Origin: Aradus depressus
Taxonomy: Eukaryota; Arthropoda; Insecta; Hemiptera; Aradidae
Length of the DNA stretch: 64,000 nt
Assembly (NCBI GenBank): GCA_963662175.1
Contig: OY759217.1
Coordinates: 45,918,108 to 45,982,107, forward strand
Direction of reading: 5' to 3'
Shown here: positions 52,580-62,760 of the stretch, in pieces
Numbering within the stretch: position 1 is the first letter of the stretch
How the letters are laid out: each line of letters opens with the position of its first letter
Notes under the pieces: model-generated
What the model was told of the DNA's origin: nothing
The model's database searches: none
What the model saw: only the letters and a program-made list of their open reading frames with translations
Program-made: the position numbers and the translations under genes

Positions 52580-53116
52580 ATGGAGCTTCACAAAGTAAAT
52601 CTGGAAACCATTAATTATTTAAACATGATAACTCTCGGTAGAATGAATGTATCGACACGGAATTTAATATCAGTATTCAGAAACTATAGAGACGACACGC
52701 ATTGATTTTCAGCCAAATCAGCCAAAGGTTAGGGGGGGACTAGGGGCGGAAGCAACAACTTATCAGGTCTTATTTGATGGGAGACAATGAAACGATACTA
52801 TTATAACGAGTGCATCATGAAACGACATTTAATTTTTTTTTACCCCGATGGAGACCACAACACCCAATGAACCTTCCTTCCGTTAATAAAAAAAAAAAAA
52901 CTTTCCTGCAAATTTTCAGATTTACATGTCGGGTAGAAGTGAGTGTGTAGATGACATTTGCTCCTCATTTACATTTCGGTGCCCCAGTTCAAGATGGCTC
53001 CATAACCTTAACTCACCAGAACAGCATTTATACATCCCGTACAAAGTATTGGGGAAGTTATGTATATATTGGTATATTTGCTCATTAGGTATTTTATACA
53101 TATTACCTTTTTTTAT
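52580..53116. repeat. D1-like repeat and unassigned DNA
   Basis: 52575-52760 contains D1 units (CGGTAGAATGAATGTATCGA then CACGGAATTT). 52760-53116 has nothing recognisable. Confidence 0.4.
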
Positions 53117-53330
53117 TATTGATCTTTATTGTTTTGGGTGCACCTTGCCTTGCAACATCACCCGTCGTGTCGGTAGAGGGAGCTCGGGATCTGACTAGTG
53201 CTCAAAGTGAGGTTATGGTGGGCCGGTCGACCAACGTGTGGCGATTGGTGATAGCCCCAACCCGTCACACCACTATTTTTTGCGGCCGCCAGGAGCCGAC
53301 AAATCGGCTGAACACTGGGTAGCCGGTCTC
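53117..53330 (-). mobile_element. R1-like LINE 3' end fragment
   Basis: The minus strand reads CAGTGTTCAGCCGATTTGTC then GGCTCCTGGCGGCCGC, parallel to the coding end of the LINE at 1717-1750. A diverged 3' UTR finishes at GTTTTGGGTGCACCTTG on plus. Confidence 0.6.
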
Positions 53331-53661
53331 CGTCACCAGATAGATAGATAAACTTTTATTGCACAAAAGATTACAACCTCTCAATGAGTGGTTTTTTTTG
53401 GGTTTTTTTTTACAAAATAAGTATTCTTATAGTTAAGTATATAAAATAAAAGAAAAAATATGCATACAAAGTATTGTAAATAATAAGCAATATAACAACT
53501 AAATAAAAAGATGCCAATAATAATGAAATAGTAAAAATGGACATGCTCTTTAAATATGAATAGTGCAAGCAACCAGGGTAAAGAAACAATTCAAAAATTA
53601 TATAAAACTAGATGTTTTTAATTTATATAGAACATGAATAAATAAATAAAAAAATAATAAT

Positions 53662-53666
<5 letters not shown>

Positions 53667-53720
<54 letters not shown>
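53667..53720. repeat. TA microsatellite (left flank of long-TIR transposon)
   Basis: About 27 TA units immediately left of the transposon. A shorter TA run (55764-55785) lies at its other end, so the element seems to have inserted within one array. Confidence 0.9.
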
Positions 53721-53723
<3 letters not shown>

Positions 53724-55763
53724 GGTGTATCGCAAGCAGATGACAATACTCGGGGGGGTGAATGCCCCACTCAAGTACACTAAGAAACCGGGGTAATTAA
53801 AATCCGTTTCAACTTAGTGTAGAAATAAATGAGATTTAAAATTTTTTTACGATAACCACGTTTTTTTAGCAAAATGTCCGTAAATATCACTTTTTGGTTA
53901 AGGTAAAGTGAAATCTGACTACACTGTCGTAATCTACGTTAAATTTCCTAATAGGTGACATGTTTTTTGACATGAAAATCGAAAAGATAGAAATAGGAGG
54001 CTAACATTTATTTCAAAACGAACACCTGTTTAAATTGTTTGGCAAATTTTCAGTTTACCGTAATTTGTTGTCTCTATGCGCTAGGATGTCCCAAATTCAC
54101 CAAAAGTTAGCAAAAATATGGCCCTTTAAAAAAATACCTTATGTTGTTCTTTATTGTCGACCATTGCCGGAGTGAGACGAGAAAAGATGAAAAACATGGG
54201 TAAACCTAACTTACACAAAGCGAGACTTTTTGTAAAATTAACTAATTTATTATTTTAAAAAAACTGAAATTATTACGTTATTAATTTTCAGAGATGAAAA
54301 AATGTTTTGTACTGAACATTGTGTTGAAAAAATTATAACAACATTTTTCGGCAAATTTCCAATTTACCGTAATTTGTTTTCTCCATTCGCTAGGATATTC
54401 TAAATTTACCAAATTACTATTATTCTCTGAAATAATAATTAATTAATTATTTCCTCTGTATAAATAAACTTATTTTTGTTTTCCCCATTGTTGGCTTCTG
54501 TTGAGGATTAGAGAGTAAAAAAAAAAAATAATCCTAATCGGTACAATGGATTTTGAAACTGAAAACCATCGTTAGACATATTATCTAATGTAAACATTAT
54601 TAGTTCCAATAAACAGTTACCCGGGAATACGTAAACATGATTTAAGCTTACGGGGCTGATGGAGGCAACAGTCTGCTAGCAGAACAAATTTACCAAAATC
54701 TATTCCCAAATCGACAAAGATGGCCGGATCCCCGAACCGTAGAAAATGCCTATCGGATTATGGGAGAACCTGGTTCGATTCCAAGATAACCTGCTAATTA
54801 TACCGGTCGACGACGAAAGGATGTCGATGATATTTTTTTAGAGCGCTTTTACAATGATCCGTAGCGCACACGGCGCGTTGCTGGAAGGTGGTTTGGACGG
54901 TATGAACCTGTGAGATGGCCAGCTCGGAGTCCTGACCTGGCGCCTTTAGATTTGTATGTGTGGGGCACTCTAAAGTCCCTCCCTTGTGTACAGCGTACCT
55001 ATTAGTGATAGGGACTAATTAATCGCCAGAATTCAAGAGGTTTGTGAGGAGATGGGAACAAACAGGCTTGAGATTCAACGGGCCACCACATCCGTTCTAA
55101 ACAAGGAGTCGATTGTGAGAATATGGAGGTCTGTTTCAGCAATTGTTATAATTTCTTCAAAACAATGTACAGTACAAAACTGTTCTTATCCCTAAAAGAT
55201 TAATGTAGTAATTTCAATTTTTTTTTAGATAATGAATTAGTTAATTTTATAAAAAGTCTCGCTTTGTGTAAGTTAGGTTTACCCATGTTTTTCATCTTTT
55301 CTCCTGTCTCACTCCGGCAATGGTCGACAATAAAGAACAACATAAGGTATTTTTTTAAAGGGCCATATTTTTGCTAACTTTTGGTGAATTTGGGACATCC
55401 TAGCGAATAGAGAAAACAAATTACGGTAAACTGAAAATTTGCCAAACAATTTAAACAGGTGTTCGTTTTGAAATAAACGTTAGCCTCTTATTTCTATTTT
55501 TTCGATTTTCATGTCAAAAAACATGTCACCTATTAGGAAATTTAACGTAGATTACGACAGTGTAGTCTGATTCCACTTTACCTTAACCAAAAAGAGATAT
55601 TTACGGGCATTTTGCTAAAAAAACGTGGTTATCGTAAAAAAATTTTAAATCTCATTTATTTCTACACTAAGTTGAAACGGATTTTTATTACCCCGGTTTC
55701 TTAGTGTACTTGAGTGGGGCATTCACCCCCTCGAGTATTGTCATCTGCTTGCGATACACCCTG
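53721..55763. mobile_element. Mariner/Tc1-type transposon with TIRs of about 620 bp
   Basis: The left TIR begins CAGGGTGTATCGCAAGCAG and the right ends with its complement. Homology continues inward to about 54345 and from about 55145. The flanking TA on both sides fits the TA target of the Tc1/mariner superfamily. A direct repeat of the TTTACCGTAATTTGTT block (54055 and 54365) lies in the left TIR. The central 0.8 kb holds a broken transposase. Confidence 0.85.
54640..55125 (+). pseudogene. Transposase remnant of the long-TIR element
   Basis: 54650-54840 reads GADGGNSLLAEQIYQNLFPN then RQRWPDPRTVENAYRIMGEP, an N-terminal helix-turn-helix-like region. 54890-54975 reads RYEPVRWPARSPDLAPLD then LYVWGTLKSLP, the C-terminal SPDL-x-PLD-x-x-(L)WG-x-LK motif of this transposon group, with D in the third catalytic position context. 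The middle with the first two acidic residues is lost. Confidence 0.65.
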
Positions 55764-55796
55764 TATATATATATATATATATATATTATTCATCTT

Positions 55797-56078
55797 ACAT
55801 CCGTCACCAGCTGCCGTGGATTCAGTCCCAGGTATGATCCGGTCCCGCCAATCAACCCCACCCTGGCCTGGTCATACAGCGGGTAATGAAGGACTACATG
55901 TTCTGCAGTCTCGATGCCCCCACATGAACAGTTTGGGTTGTTCTTCCTCCTAAGGAAAAAGAGTTTGGAGTTAAAGTCTCCGTGATCTGATAATATCTGG
56001 GACATCCAGTGGTCAGGCGGTACCCACGTCGTGTCAAGACGTGCGCGTGCCTGTGATTCATTAATTTTCAGCTGCATC
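55797..56078 (-). mobile_element. R1-like LINE ORF2 C-terminal fragment
   Basis: The minus frame reads TTWVPPDHWMSQILSDHG, then NPNCSCGGIETAEHVVLHY, collinear with residues 490-560 of the LINE ORF at the window start but diverged (the last knuckle Cys is Tyr). It begins 10 bp after the TA tract. Confidence 0.8.
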
Positions 56079-56290
56079 CGCAGAAGGAAAGGGGATCAGA
56101 GGGAGTGCTCAACTCAATAACTGCCGATGTAATGAATTTATTAACACAATATTTAATATGAGGATTTAGGTGTCCATATGAAAGTTAAATGTTGGATATT
56201 AGCGCAAACGGTCGACAAGGGGGAGCGAAACGTTAACTGATTAATTTGTCCTGGGGAAGTACTTACATTGCCGGTGATTTCCCGACGACT
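56079..56290 (+). repeat. D1 repeat end
   Basis: AACTGCCGATGTAATGAATT, then GGTCGAC and GTCCTGGGGAAGTACTTACA then TTGCCGGTGATT. Confidence 0.5.
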
Positions 56291-56900
56291 TTTTTTTATG
56301 TTAATTCACTTGTATTACACTTAAAATTTCAAATATATATATATAATATATATTTAATAATACGATTAACATAATATCCATGGTCACAGGGAATAAGTCG
56401 TAAAATGGCCAAAATGAGTTAAGTGTGCTGTGATGACCTCCCAAGCCATCTGCGCACTGTGAAGAAGTTGGGAGGTCAGGACTCTAATACTTTCGGAATT
56501 ATAAAGATGTGGGTTTCTTGGTATCTTGTAAAATTGTCTATGTTCTCGGTTAAATCAACTTGAATTATATACTTATTTGAGGAACCATTCAACCAATTAT
56601 TCACTACGGCAGAATATTCCAAGTGAAGAGGGCGTTTTCGGTTAAATCAACTTTAGAGAGGCATCATTCACGAGTATTTCAAAACGTGTGGTTAATAATT
56701 AGGTAATTGTTTATATAAATTAGGTAAGTGATGGGGAATGATTATGTAACTAAGGGAAAATCCAAGAAAGGATAAACAATATTCATTTTCATTCACTCCT
56801 ATTGATTTAGAAGGTACATATATGATTAATAATGATGTAAAAATAATTTATTTATTCCAAAAACTGGATTTACACGATTAGCGCAAAAGTAAAAAAGTGC
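56291..56900. other. No recognised gene; possible 3' UTR end
   Basis: On the minus strand, GGAATAAATAAATT near 56840-56855 would serve as a poly(A) signal about 45-60 bp downstream of the candidate exon at 56901-57020. The remainder is unassigned. Confidence 0.35.
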
Positions 56901-57020
56901 TTAATAGTTTACATGTCTCGAGACTTCTTCAGCGACCTCTGGAACTGTGATCTCTTGCAGGGACTCACCGAGGGCTGACCGACCCGCTTCATGTCTCCAG
57001 AACATTGTCCTTCGCCAGAC
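56901..57020 (-). CDS. Candidate terminal coding exon, unknown protein
   Basis: After an acceptor-like TATGCTACAG (AG at plus 57021-57022) the minus strand is open for 39 codons to a TAA. The peptide contains RRTMFWRHEAGRSALGES and then EVAEEVSRHV, a composition unlike the AT-driven ORFs nearby. A poly(A) signal lies a short way downstream. I do not recognise the protein. It could equally be a lone 46-codon ORF, since the frame is open for seven codons before the acceptor. Confidence 0.3.
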   Translation of the reverse strand, partial: VWRRTMFWRHEAGRSALGESLQEITVPEVAEEVSRHVNY

Positions 57021-57505
57021 CTGTAGCATATAATAGCCGCGAAAATAAATTTAGAAAATATTACATCTTGATAAGTGTTTCTGATAGCCTGTCTTTTTGC
57101 TTTGGCAGTGCTAACCTAACCTATTTGATCTAAATATCGTATACATTAAATTAATGACTCATGAATTGTACAAGTTAAACGTATATAATTATTTTTCTTA
57201 TTTGGAATGAAATTTCCAAAATTGCATATAAGTGGCAACTTTTCGCAATACATATATAATTACAATAAATTCAGATACCCTCCTGGTACCTTTGTGCTGA
57301 CCCTGAGAGTTAAATTAAAAGTGATGACTGTTCATTTTGGTTAAAAGAATTTCTTTAACGAGCTCCTATTAATTTTTTTTCTTTTGAAAAATGACAATAA
57401 TTTCAAATCGACATTTGAGAATATCTGTTCAATCATAAGACCTAGAAAATGTGAAAATAATACTTACTCTAGAATAACTGTAGCCCTGTGGCCCAAATGA
57501 GAGGA
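57021..57505. other. Unassigned, possible intron of the candidate gene
   Basis: No repeat or coding signal recognised. Confidence 0.3.
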
Positions 57506-57509
57506 AAAA

Positions 57510-57600
57510 TAGAGTCATCGACTTCCTGATGACGGCTCAAACTAGTTTTTGTGTCGATAAAATGTACTTTGACTGATATCTTTGTTATTTATTTAACAAC
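57510..57600 (+). ncRNA. Hammerhead-like Penelope tail
   Basis: CTGATGA (57526-57532) is followed by CGGCT, CAAA in place of GAAA, a CTAG stem III and UU. A 6-bp outer stem I forms between ATCGAC (57517-57522) and GTCGAT (about 57552-57557). Stem II is almost absent and G12 is lost. The following TTTGTTATTTATTTAAC is tail-like. Confidence 0.4.
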
Positions 57601-57648
57601 ATCCGCCTACCAACAAAGAAATGAATCGACACATCCCAAGACCAATTT

Positions 57649-57980
57649 TTCAATGGTATGCGTGATTGACTTCTGAGCTCAAGAACGTGGGTTCGTAACC
57701 CGACCGAGGCCCTTAGTTTATTTTATCTGGGAGGTAAAATAAACTTAAGCACGCCGTACTTCGGATGGGACGTTAAGCGATGGTCCCGAGCCTGTACGAT
57801 GTCAGGTACTCGTTAAAGACCCCTACCCTAAGTGAAAGAAAATTTAGAGTAGGCAAAATTTAGGACTCCCACAGTAGAGTCGGGTTCATGTCCACCAGAG
57901 TGACGAAAGAGCGCTCTGGTAGTAGGCGATATGACCGCATAGTTAAAACCCGGGCATGAGTCAAAAACCTAACCTAACCT
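57649..57980 (+). mobile_element. SINE family 1, 11-bp TSD, telomere-like tail
   Basis: AAGACCAATTT occurs at 57638-57648 and 57981-57991. The copy starts within the A box (GGTATGCGTG) and keeps the B-box area (GGGTTCGTAACCC), both hairpins and the body. It ends in AAAAACCTAACCTAACCT, three CCTAA units. Confidence 0.9.
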
Positions 57981-57991
57981 AAGACCAATTT

Positions 57992-58815
57992 AAAATTTTT
58001 TATTTTCCGACCTCCAGATTCAATGAAAAAAAAAATTGTATCATTATTGTCTGTGAACACGATAACTTCCGATAAAATGAATGTATCGACACGAAAGTTT
58101 ATATGTAAATTCAGAACCCTCTAATGACGACACCAACTGATTTTCAGTCAAAACAACCAAAGGAGAGGGGGGATTAGGAGGAGGCTTAACACAATAAGTA
58201 CCGAATGTGTCGACACGAAATTTTATATGTGACCAGTACGCCACCAGAATAAAACATATGGATTTTCAGGTTTTCGAAACCCCGAACTTGATCTCAGTAA
58301 TCTGATTATAGGACTATAATTGCTATTAGTAGATGTCATTCTTATGGTAATTTAAATATAAAATTTCATGTCGATACAGTCATTACATGGCAGTTATAGG
58401 GATTTTTGAAATGAACCCCCTTCAGATCCCCCTCCTCTTCACCTGATTCCGCTGAAAATAATATAGGTGTCGACCTTTCAATTTACGTATGAAATTTCAT
58501 GTCAAAATATTCATTTCAACAACAGTTATTACAGATATTGTGTTAAGCCTCCCTCCAGATCTCCTCTTCCCATGACCAATTTGGCTGAAAATCAATAGGT
58601 TTTCCCCTTTCCTTGGTTCTGGATAGACATATAAATAACATTTCGTTTCGATACAGTCGTTTTATTGCGATTTATCGTGTTCACCGACATAGTTTTTTTT
58701 TTTTTTTTTTTTTTTATTAACATTTTCGGCATCAAGAGGTCGGGAAACATGAAATTCCGCATTTAATTTCTGACTGATTACATAACATCAGTATAGCTGG
58801 GGAAGAAAAAATTAA
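57992..58815 (-). repeat. D1 repeats, several units
   Basis: Successive degenerate units of about 120-150 bp: GATAAAATGAATGTATCGAC, AAGTACCGAATGTGTCGACA, TCGATACAGTCATTACATGG, ending in GTATAGCTGGGGAAG. A 25-nt T run lies at 58692-58717. Confidence 0.45.
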
Positions 58816-59034
58816 GGTTAATCTCTCCGTTGTTTAATTGAAATTAAGGTAGGTATTTAATTAAATTTAATTTAATGTAATTCAATTTTTGTAGAGCAAA
58901 AATCATATCCTCGAAATGTATTAAGTAGGTATTCTTAGTTTCATTTTTCAGGACTGTAAGAGATCAATATAATAGATACACAGAAAACAATAACACAAAT
59001 TCACATTAATTATGAAAAACTAACTAAAATGAAT
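58816..59034. other. AT-rich spacer
   Basis: Nothing recognised. Confidence 0.3.
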
Positions 59035-59084
59035 TTACTACTGAATAAAACACTTAGAACGAGTCAAAAAGTTCACTATATTTA

Positions 59085-59135
59085 TATACAAGACACAATA
59101 TATTTCGCTGGTTAGAGCATTGTCAAGTGTACAGG
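59085..59135 (-). ncRNA. Hammerhead-like motif with U3/A8 core, another family
   Basis: The minus strand reads ACAC, TTGACAA (plus 59120-59126), stem II GCT/AGC, GAAA, short stem III TATA, then UU and GTGT. Stem I ACAC/GTGT differs from the family-A sequence ACTC/GAGT but pairs equally well. Confidence 0.5.
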
Positions 59136-59187
59136 ATACAGACTTATGATTGGTGGTAATATTTTGAAAAAATGAAGATACGAGGTT

Positions 59188-59279
59188 GGGAGGGGGGGGG
59201 GGGGGGGATGGTTGGCGGGCAGTGGTAGGAGGGGAAGAATGAGGGAGGGGGGAAAGAACAGGAGGGGGGGGGGGGGGAA
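59188..59279 (+). repeat. G-rich tract with long G homopolymers
   Basis: Two runs of about 14-16 G with several GGG groups between them. Capable in principle of G-quadruplexes. The Pro-rich reading frame on minus is a by-product. Confidence 0.8.
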
Positions 59280-59395
59280 CTACCATACTATATCACAATT
59301 TAAACAGAAAAATAATTAAATATTGTTTTTTCTAAATAAGTCTTTTATATAAATATAGTAGAATTTTTGTCTCGTTCTAAGTGTTTTATTCAGTA

Positions 59396-60130
59396 GTATT
59401 TACAATGAACTTCCACAAGATCTCTGGCGGAAACATCTCTAATTTAAAATGAATTTATTGATTGATTCTTTTGATGGCTTCTCACAGACTACACAGTAAT
59501 GTCCAATTGAATCTTTTACAAACAAACACTGACCAAATTACCATCTGATTGGGGCAGGTAATAAGAAGAAGATGTTGAACCGGTTTCAAAAGATGATAAA
59601 AATAAACAAGACTCCATCTGTGACTCATATATCTACATGAAGAGGAACTCCTTGGTAGGACCTCAAGCGTACCTCCCTTTCCGGGAACGCCTCTATCCCA
59701 ACTTTCAGTCAAGTGTTTCCCCACAATGACGCATATCATTAACTGGTTATGAATGGAACTAGGGTCAAGTGCCCGCACACAGACAAGAGACCAACGACCG
59801 CATACTTTTCTATATTTTCTCTTATTGAAAAAGAATGCACGTTGTTTATCTACTTCTTATCTTTGGCCCTAAGTTCTCTAGACCCATCTTAAATACATTA
59901 AGAAGCTAAACAGTTTTGTCGTAGAAAAATGTTTACACTGCAGAAATGATTTTTAAAAAAATCGTCGGGAATCATCCGCAATGGTTGGTCGGTTGGTGTA
60001 TTAAGGTGTTCGAACTTCTTGGTCATTACACCTACCTGTTCTCTCTTAGAGTTATTAAACGCCTACTGTTTACCAAACCTGTTTGTCTTCCTTTTTTTGT
60101 TAATAAGGTTTACATATATATATATATATA
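59396..60130. other. No recognised gene
   Basis: 59480-59820 is less AT-rich than the surroundings but neither strand shows a motif. A TA run lies at 60115-60132. Confidence 0.3.
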
Positions 60131-60144
60131 TAATATTATGGTAC

Positions 60145-60400
60145 AATCGGTACCATATATATGGTACTGCACTCCTATCATGGAAAAAACCTCTTCCATA
60201 TTTGCGTGGCCGCTTCCAATGGACACAAATGCCCAAAATTCCTTTTCGTGGATTGATAAGTTCACTGGATCATTTTGGAGCTGCCTGGCATATTTTTCTT
60301 TTGATGTTGAAGTCTAGTTTAGAGAACATGTTTTGGACCGAGGACGATTAGATTCACTAGTGATGAGTTTTAATTCATTGCACATAGGGCACTGAAATCT
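60145..60400 (-). pseudogene. Mutator-like transposase-type fragment
   Basis: In one minus frame: FQCPMCNELKLITSES, an in-frame TAG, then KEKYARQLQNDPVNLSI and EFWAFVSIGSGHANMEEV with FSMIGVQYH. The pattern of a CxxC block followed by a SxGxGHxxxEExxxxxGV block fits Mutator-like transposase domain proteins of animals. It directly follows the spliced ORF next to it, in a different frame. Confidence 0.4.
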
Positions 60401-61168
60401 TATCGTCCAAATCACGAATTAAATGCTGTCCTTCGACCAGATAACATCCTTTTATTTTTCTTATTTCGTCTTCAGAGTCTCCAGCCGGTAACACAGACAT
60501 TACGTTCAGTGGGGCGTTCCTGAATTGATGAAATTAATTTTGTAAATTTTTTAATAACGTTCGATACATGCGTTATGTTTGAATATCATTTTATGATGTT
60601 CAAAATTCTTTTTTGATCGAATCAAGTGAAAAGAGTATAAACTTACGAAAGCTGGTTACCCCCACCAGTATTGTTTTGGTTTTCAAGATGGTTTCTAGAG
60701 TGAGGGTCTAGAGTCGATACACTTGATAGTGAGACGCAGTTCTTCTGGGCTCGCCTTTCCCTACGAAGTAAATTTTAAACTGCCAATTATCTATATTACA
60801 AATAGTTTTACAACTTACATTCTCCAATTCATAAGGCCTGAATTTATCAAAGGCTTTTTTCTTTTCATGGACAGGAACAGCTTTCTCTTCACAGCTCTCT
60901 GTGTATCATTTGGTACCCTACAAAACAATTGCGTGTTATTCGCTAACTTTTTCTATTAGTAACGTGTTTACAGAACATACGATGATGACATTATTAAAAA
61001 TTAAACAAGGAAGGTAGGTAAGTATACATACTGTTCAGTCATCGATGATGTAGGAATAGTTGACTGAGCTGCAGAAATTCCGATCCCTGGTTCAAGATTC
61101 GAGAGCGATAAAGTTTCATTGTCAATTGATGAGCTTTTATCGTTCATGCTGCACTCGTTCTTTGTCAT
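60375..61168 (-). CDS. Candidate three-exon ORF, 126 codons, unknown protein
   Basis: Exon 1 is 61032-61168 (ATG, 45 codons plus 2 nt, donor CA/GTATGT). Exon 2 is 60819-60917 (acceptor TTTTGTAG, 1 + 32 codons + 2 nt, donor AT/GTAAGT). Exon 3 is 60375-60519 (acceptor AATTCAG, 1 nt + 47 codons, TGA). All junction phases join and all three exons are open. The peptide is Ser-rich at its start, basic in exon 2 (RAVKRKLFLSMKRKK) and acidic-mixed in exon 3 (GDSEDEIRKIKGCYLVEG, RDLDDKIS). A one-base shift at the exon-3 end would join the CPMC frame of the neighbouring Mutator-like fragment, so it may be a decayed transposase-derived gene. The ATG sits exactly where a tandem repeat starts, so the true 5' end may have been displaced. 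Confidence 0.4.
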
Positions 61169-62097
61169 AGGCTATGTGGCGTCCCAAAATTTTGAACGGG
61201 AGAGGGGGTTGTGGGGGCCCTAAGTGTAAATGAATATCGCCCCCACCCCGGAACTCTCTCCTCCCCTCAACCGATATCGCTGAAATTTGACTGGTTATGT
61301 TCTTAGTGGATTTTAATTTTAAATACGAAATTTGATGTTGATACATTCATTACATCGGCAGTTATTGGGATTTTTAATTGACCAATCTCTACCCGTTCTC
61401 TTCCACCCACCTTCATAATCTTCTATAACAATAAAGCTGAAACGGGGTTTGTTTGTGGGTTTGCTCCAGAATCACGCCCAAACCGACGGACGGATCTTCA
61501 TGATACTCCACATCTAGCATCCTTTAGACCCCGATTGAATGATAGGCTATGTGGCGTCCCAAAATTTTGAAGGGGAGGGGGGTTATAGGGGGGGCCTAAG
61601 CATAAAATTTGCTCTAGCGCATTAATGGATGAACGGATTATCATGAAAGTTCACATGTAATATTCTTAAAAGCCAAGTTGAAAAATAGGCTATGTGGCGT
61701 CCCAAAGTTTTGAAGGGGAGGGGGGTTGTAAGAGGGGGCCTAAGCATAAAAATTGCTCTAGCGCATTAATGGAGGGACGAATTATCATGAAAGTTCACAT
61801 GTAATATTCTTAAAAGCCAAGTTGAAAAAAAGGCTACGTGGCGTCCATAAATTTTGAACGGGAGGGGGGTTGTGGGGGCCCTAAGTATAAATGAATATCG
61901 CCCCCACCCCGGAACTCCTCCTCCTCTCAACCGATATCACTGAAATTTGACTGGTCATGTCCGCAGTGGATGTTAATTTTAAATACGAAATTTTATGTTT
62001 ATACATTCATTACATCGGCAGTTATTGGGATTTTGGAGAAGGGCCCCCACCCCGGAACTCCCCCCTCCCCTCAACCGATATCGCTGAAATTTGACTG
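61169..62097. repeat. Local tandem/segmental duplication of a D1-related unit
   Basis: The phrase AGGCTATGTGGCGTCC opens at 61169, 61543, 61687 and (as AGGCTACGTGGCGTCC) 61831. The two middle units are direct repeats of 144 bp. The first and last are longer and share about 200 bp with ATCGCCCCCACCCCGGAACT and the D1 phrase TACATTCATTACATCGGCAG. It ends abruptly at a SINE. Confidence 0.75.
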
Positions 62098-62258
62098 GTC
62101 CCGAGCCTGAACGATGTCAGGTATTTATTAAAGATCCCTGCCCTAGGCAAAATTTAGGACTCCCACAGTAGAGTCGGGCTCATGTCCACCAGAGTGACTA
62201 AAGAGCTCTCTGGTAGTAGGCGATATGACCTCGTAGTTAAAGCCCGGGCTTGAGTCTT
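62098..62258 (+). mobile_element. SINE family 1, 3' part
   Basis: It starts at CCCGAGCCTGAACGATGTC, lacks the CTAGGTGAATAAAAATTT section, keeps hairpin 2 and ends CCCGGGCTTGAGTC. Confidence 0.7.
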
Positions 62259-62748
62259 CAATCTCCTGAGTATCAAAGGCTATGTGATATTTTCGAAAAA
62301 ACAAAATGACGTATGCTGGCCGCCTATAGTCAAACTCTAAAAATCAAAGCTCATCAAAACTCTCGATTGGTGTACCAAATCAAAGAGCTTAGAAAGACGA
62401 ATACAAAAATATATGACATATACAATACATTGTATTGTATTGGTTTGTTTTTGTGACATATGGTATTTAAAACTATTAGCAAGGTCTGTGTCTGGAGCTA
62501 GGATAGTGTTACACAACCAAATACTGGATCGATTTCGACCAGTCTTAGTGATGGATAGCTCTTTTATCCAGGAGTGACATAGGGTGGTTACATCGGATTA
62601 CATCGGTAAGGTCTATGTCCGAGGCTATGACACCACCAAATAGCATAGCCACTGATAACTATAAATAAAATGCATAAAATAAAATAGATTAAATTAAAAA
62701 TAAACAAAAAACCCGACTTCGGAAAAAAATGAAATGGACTATAATAGC
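62259..62748. other. No recognised gene
   Basis: Unassigned AT-rich DNA. Confidence 0.3.
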
Positions 62749-62760
62749 AAGTGGTATCTA

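Larger units (their letters stand above)
59035..59395. mobile_element. Penelope-type tail as an unequal inverted pair
   Basis: TACTGAATAAAACACTTAGA (from about 59040) returns inverted as TCTAAGTGTTTTATTCAGTA at 59375-59394, with arms of about 50 bp that extend through the TATATTTATATA block. The left copy continues into a U3/A8 hammerhead-like motif, and a G-rich tract lies between the arms. Confidence 0.55.
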
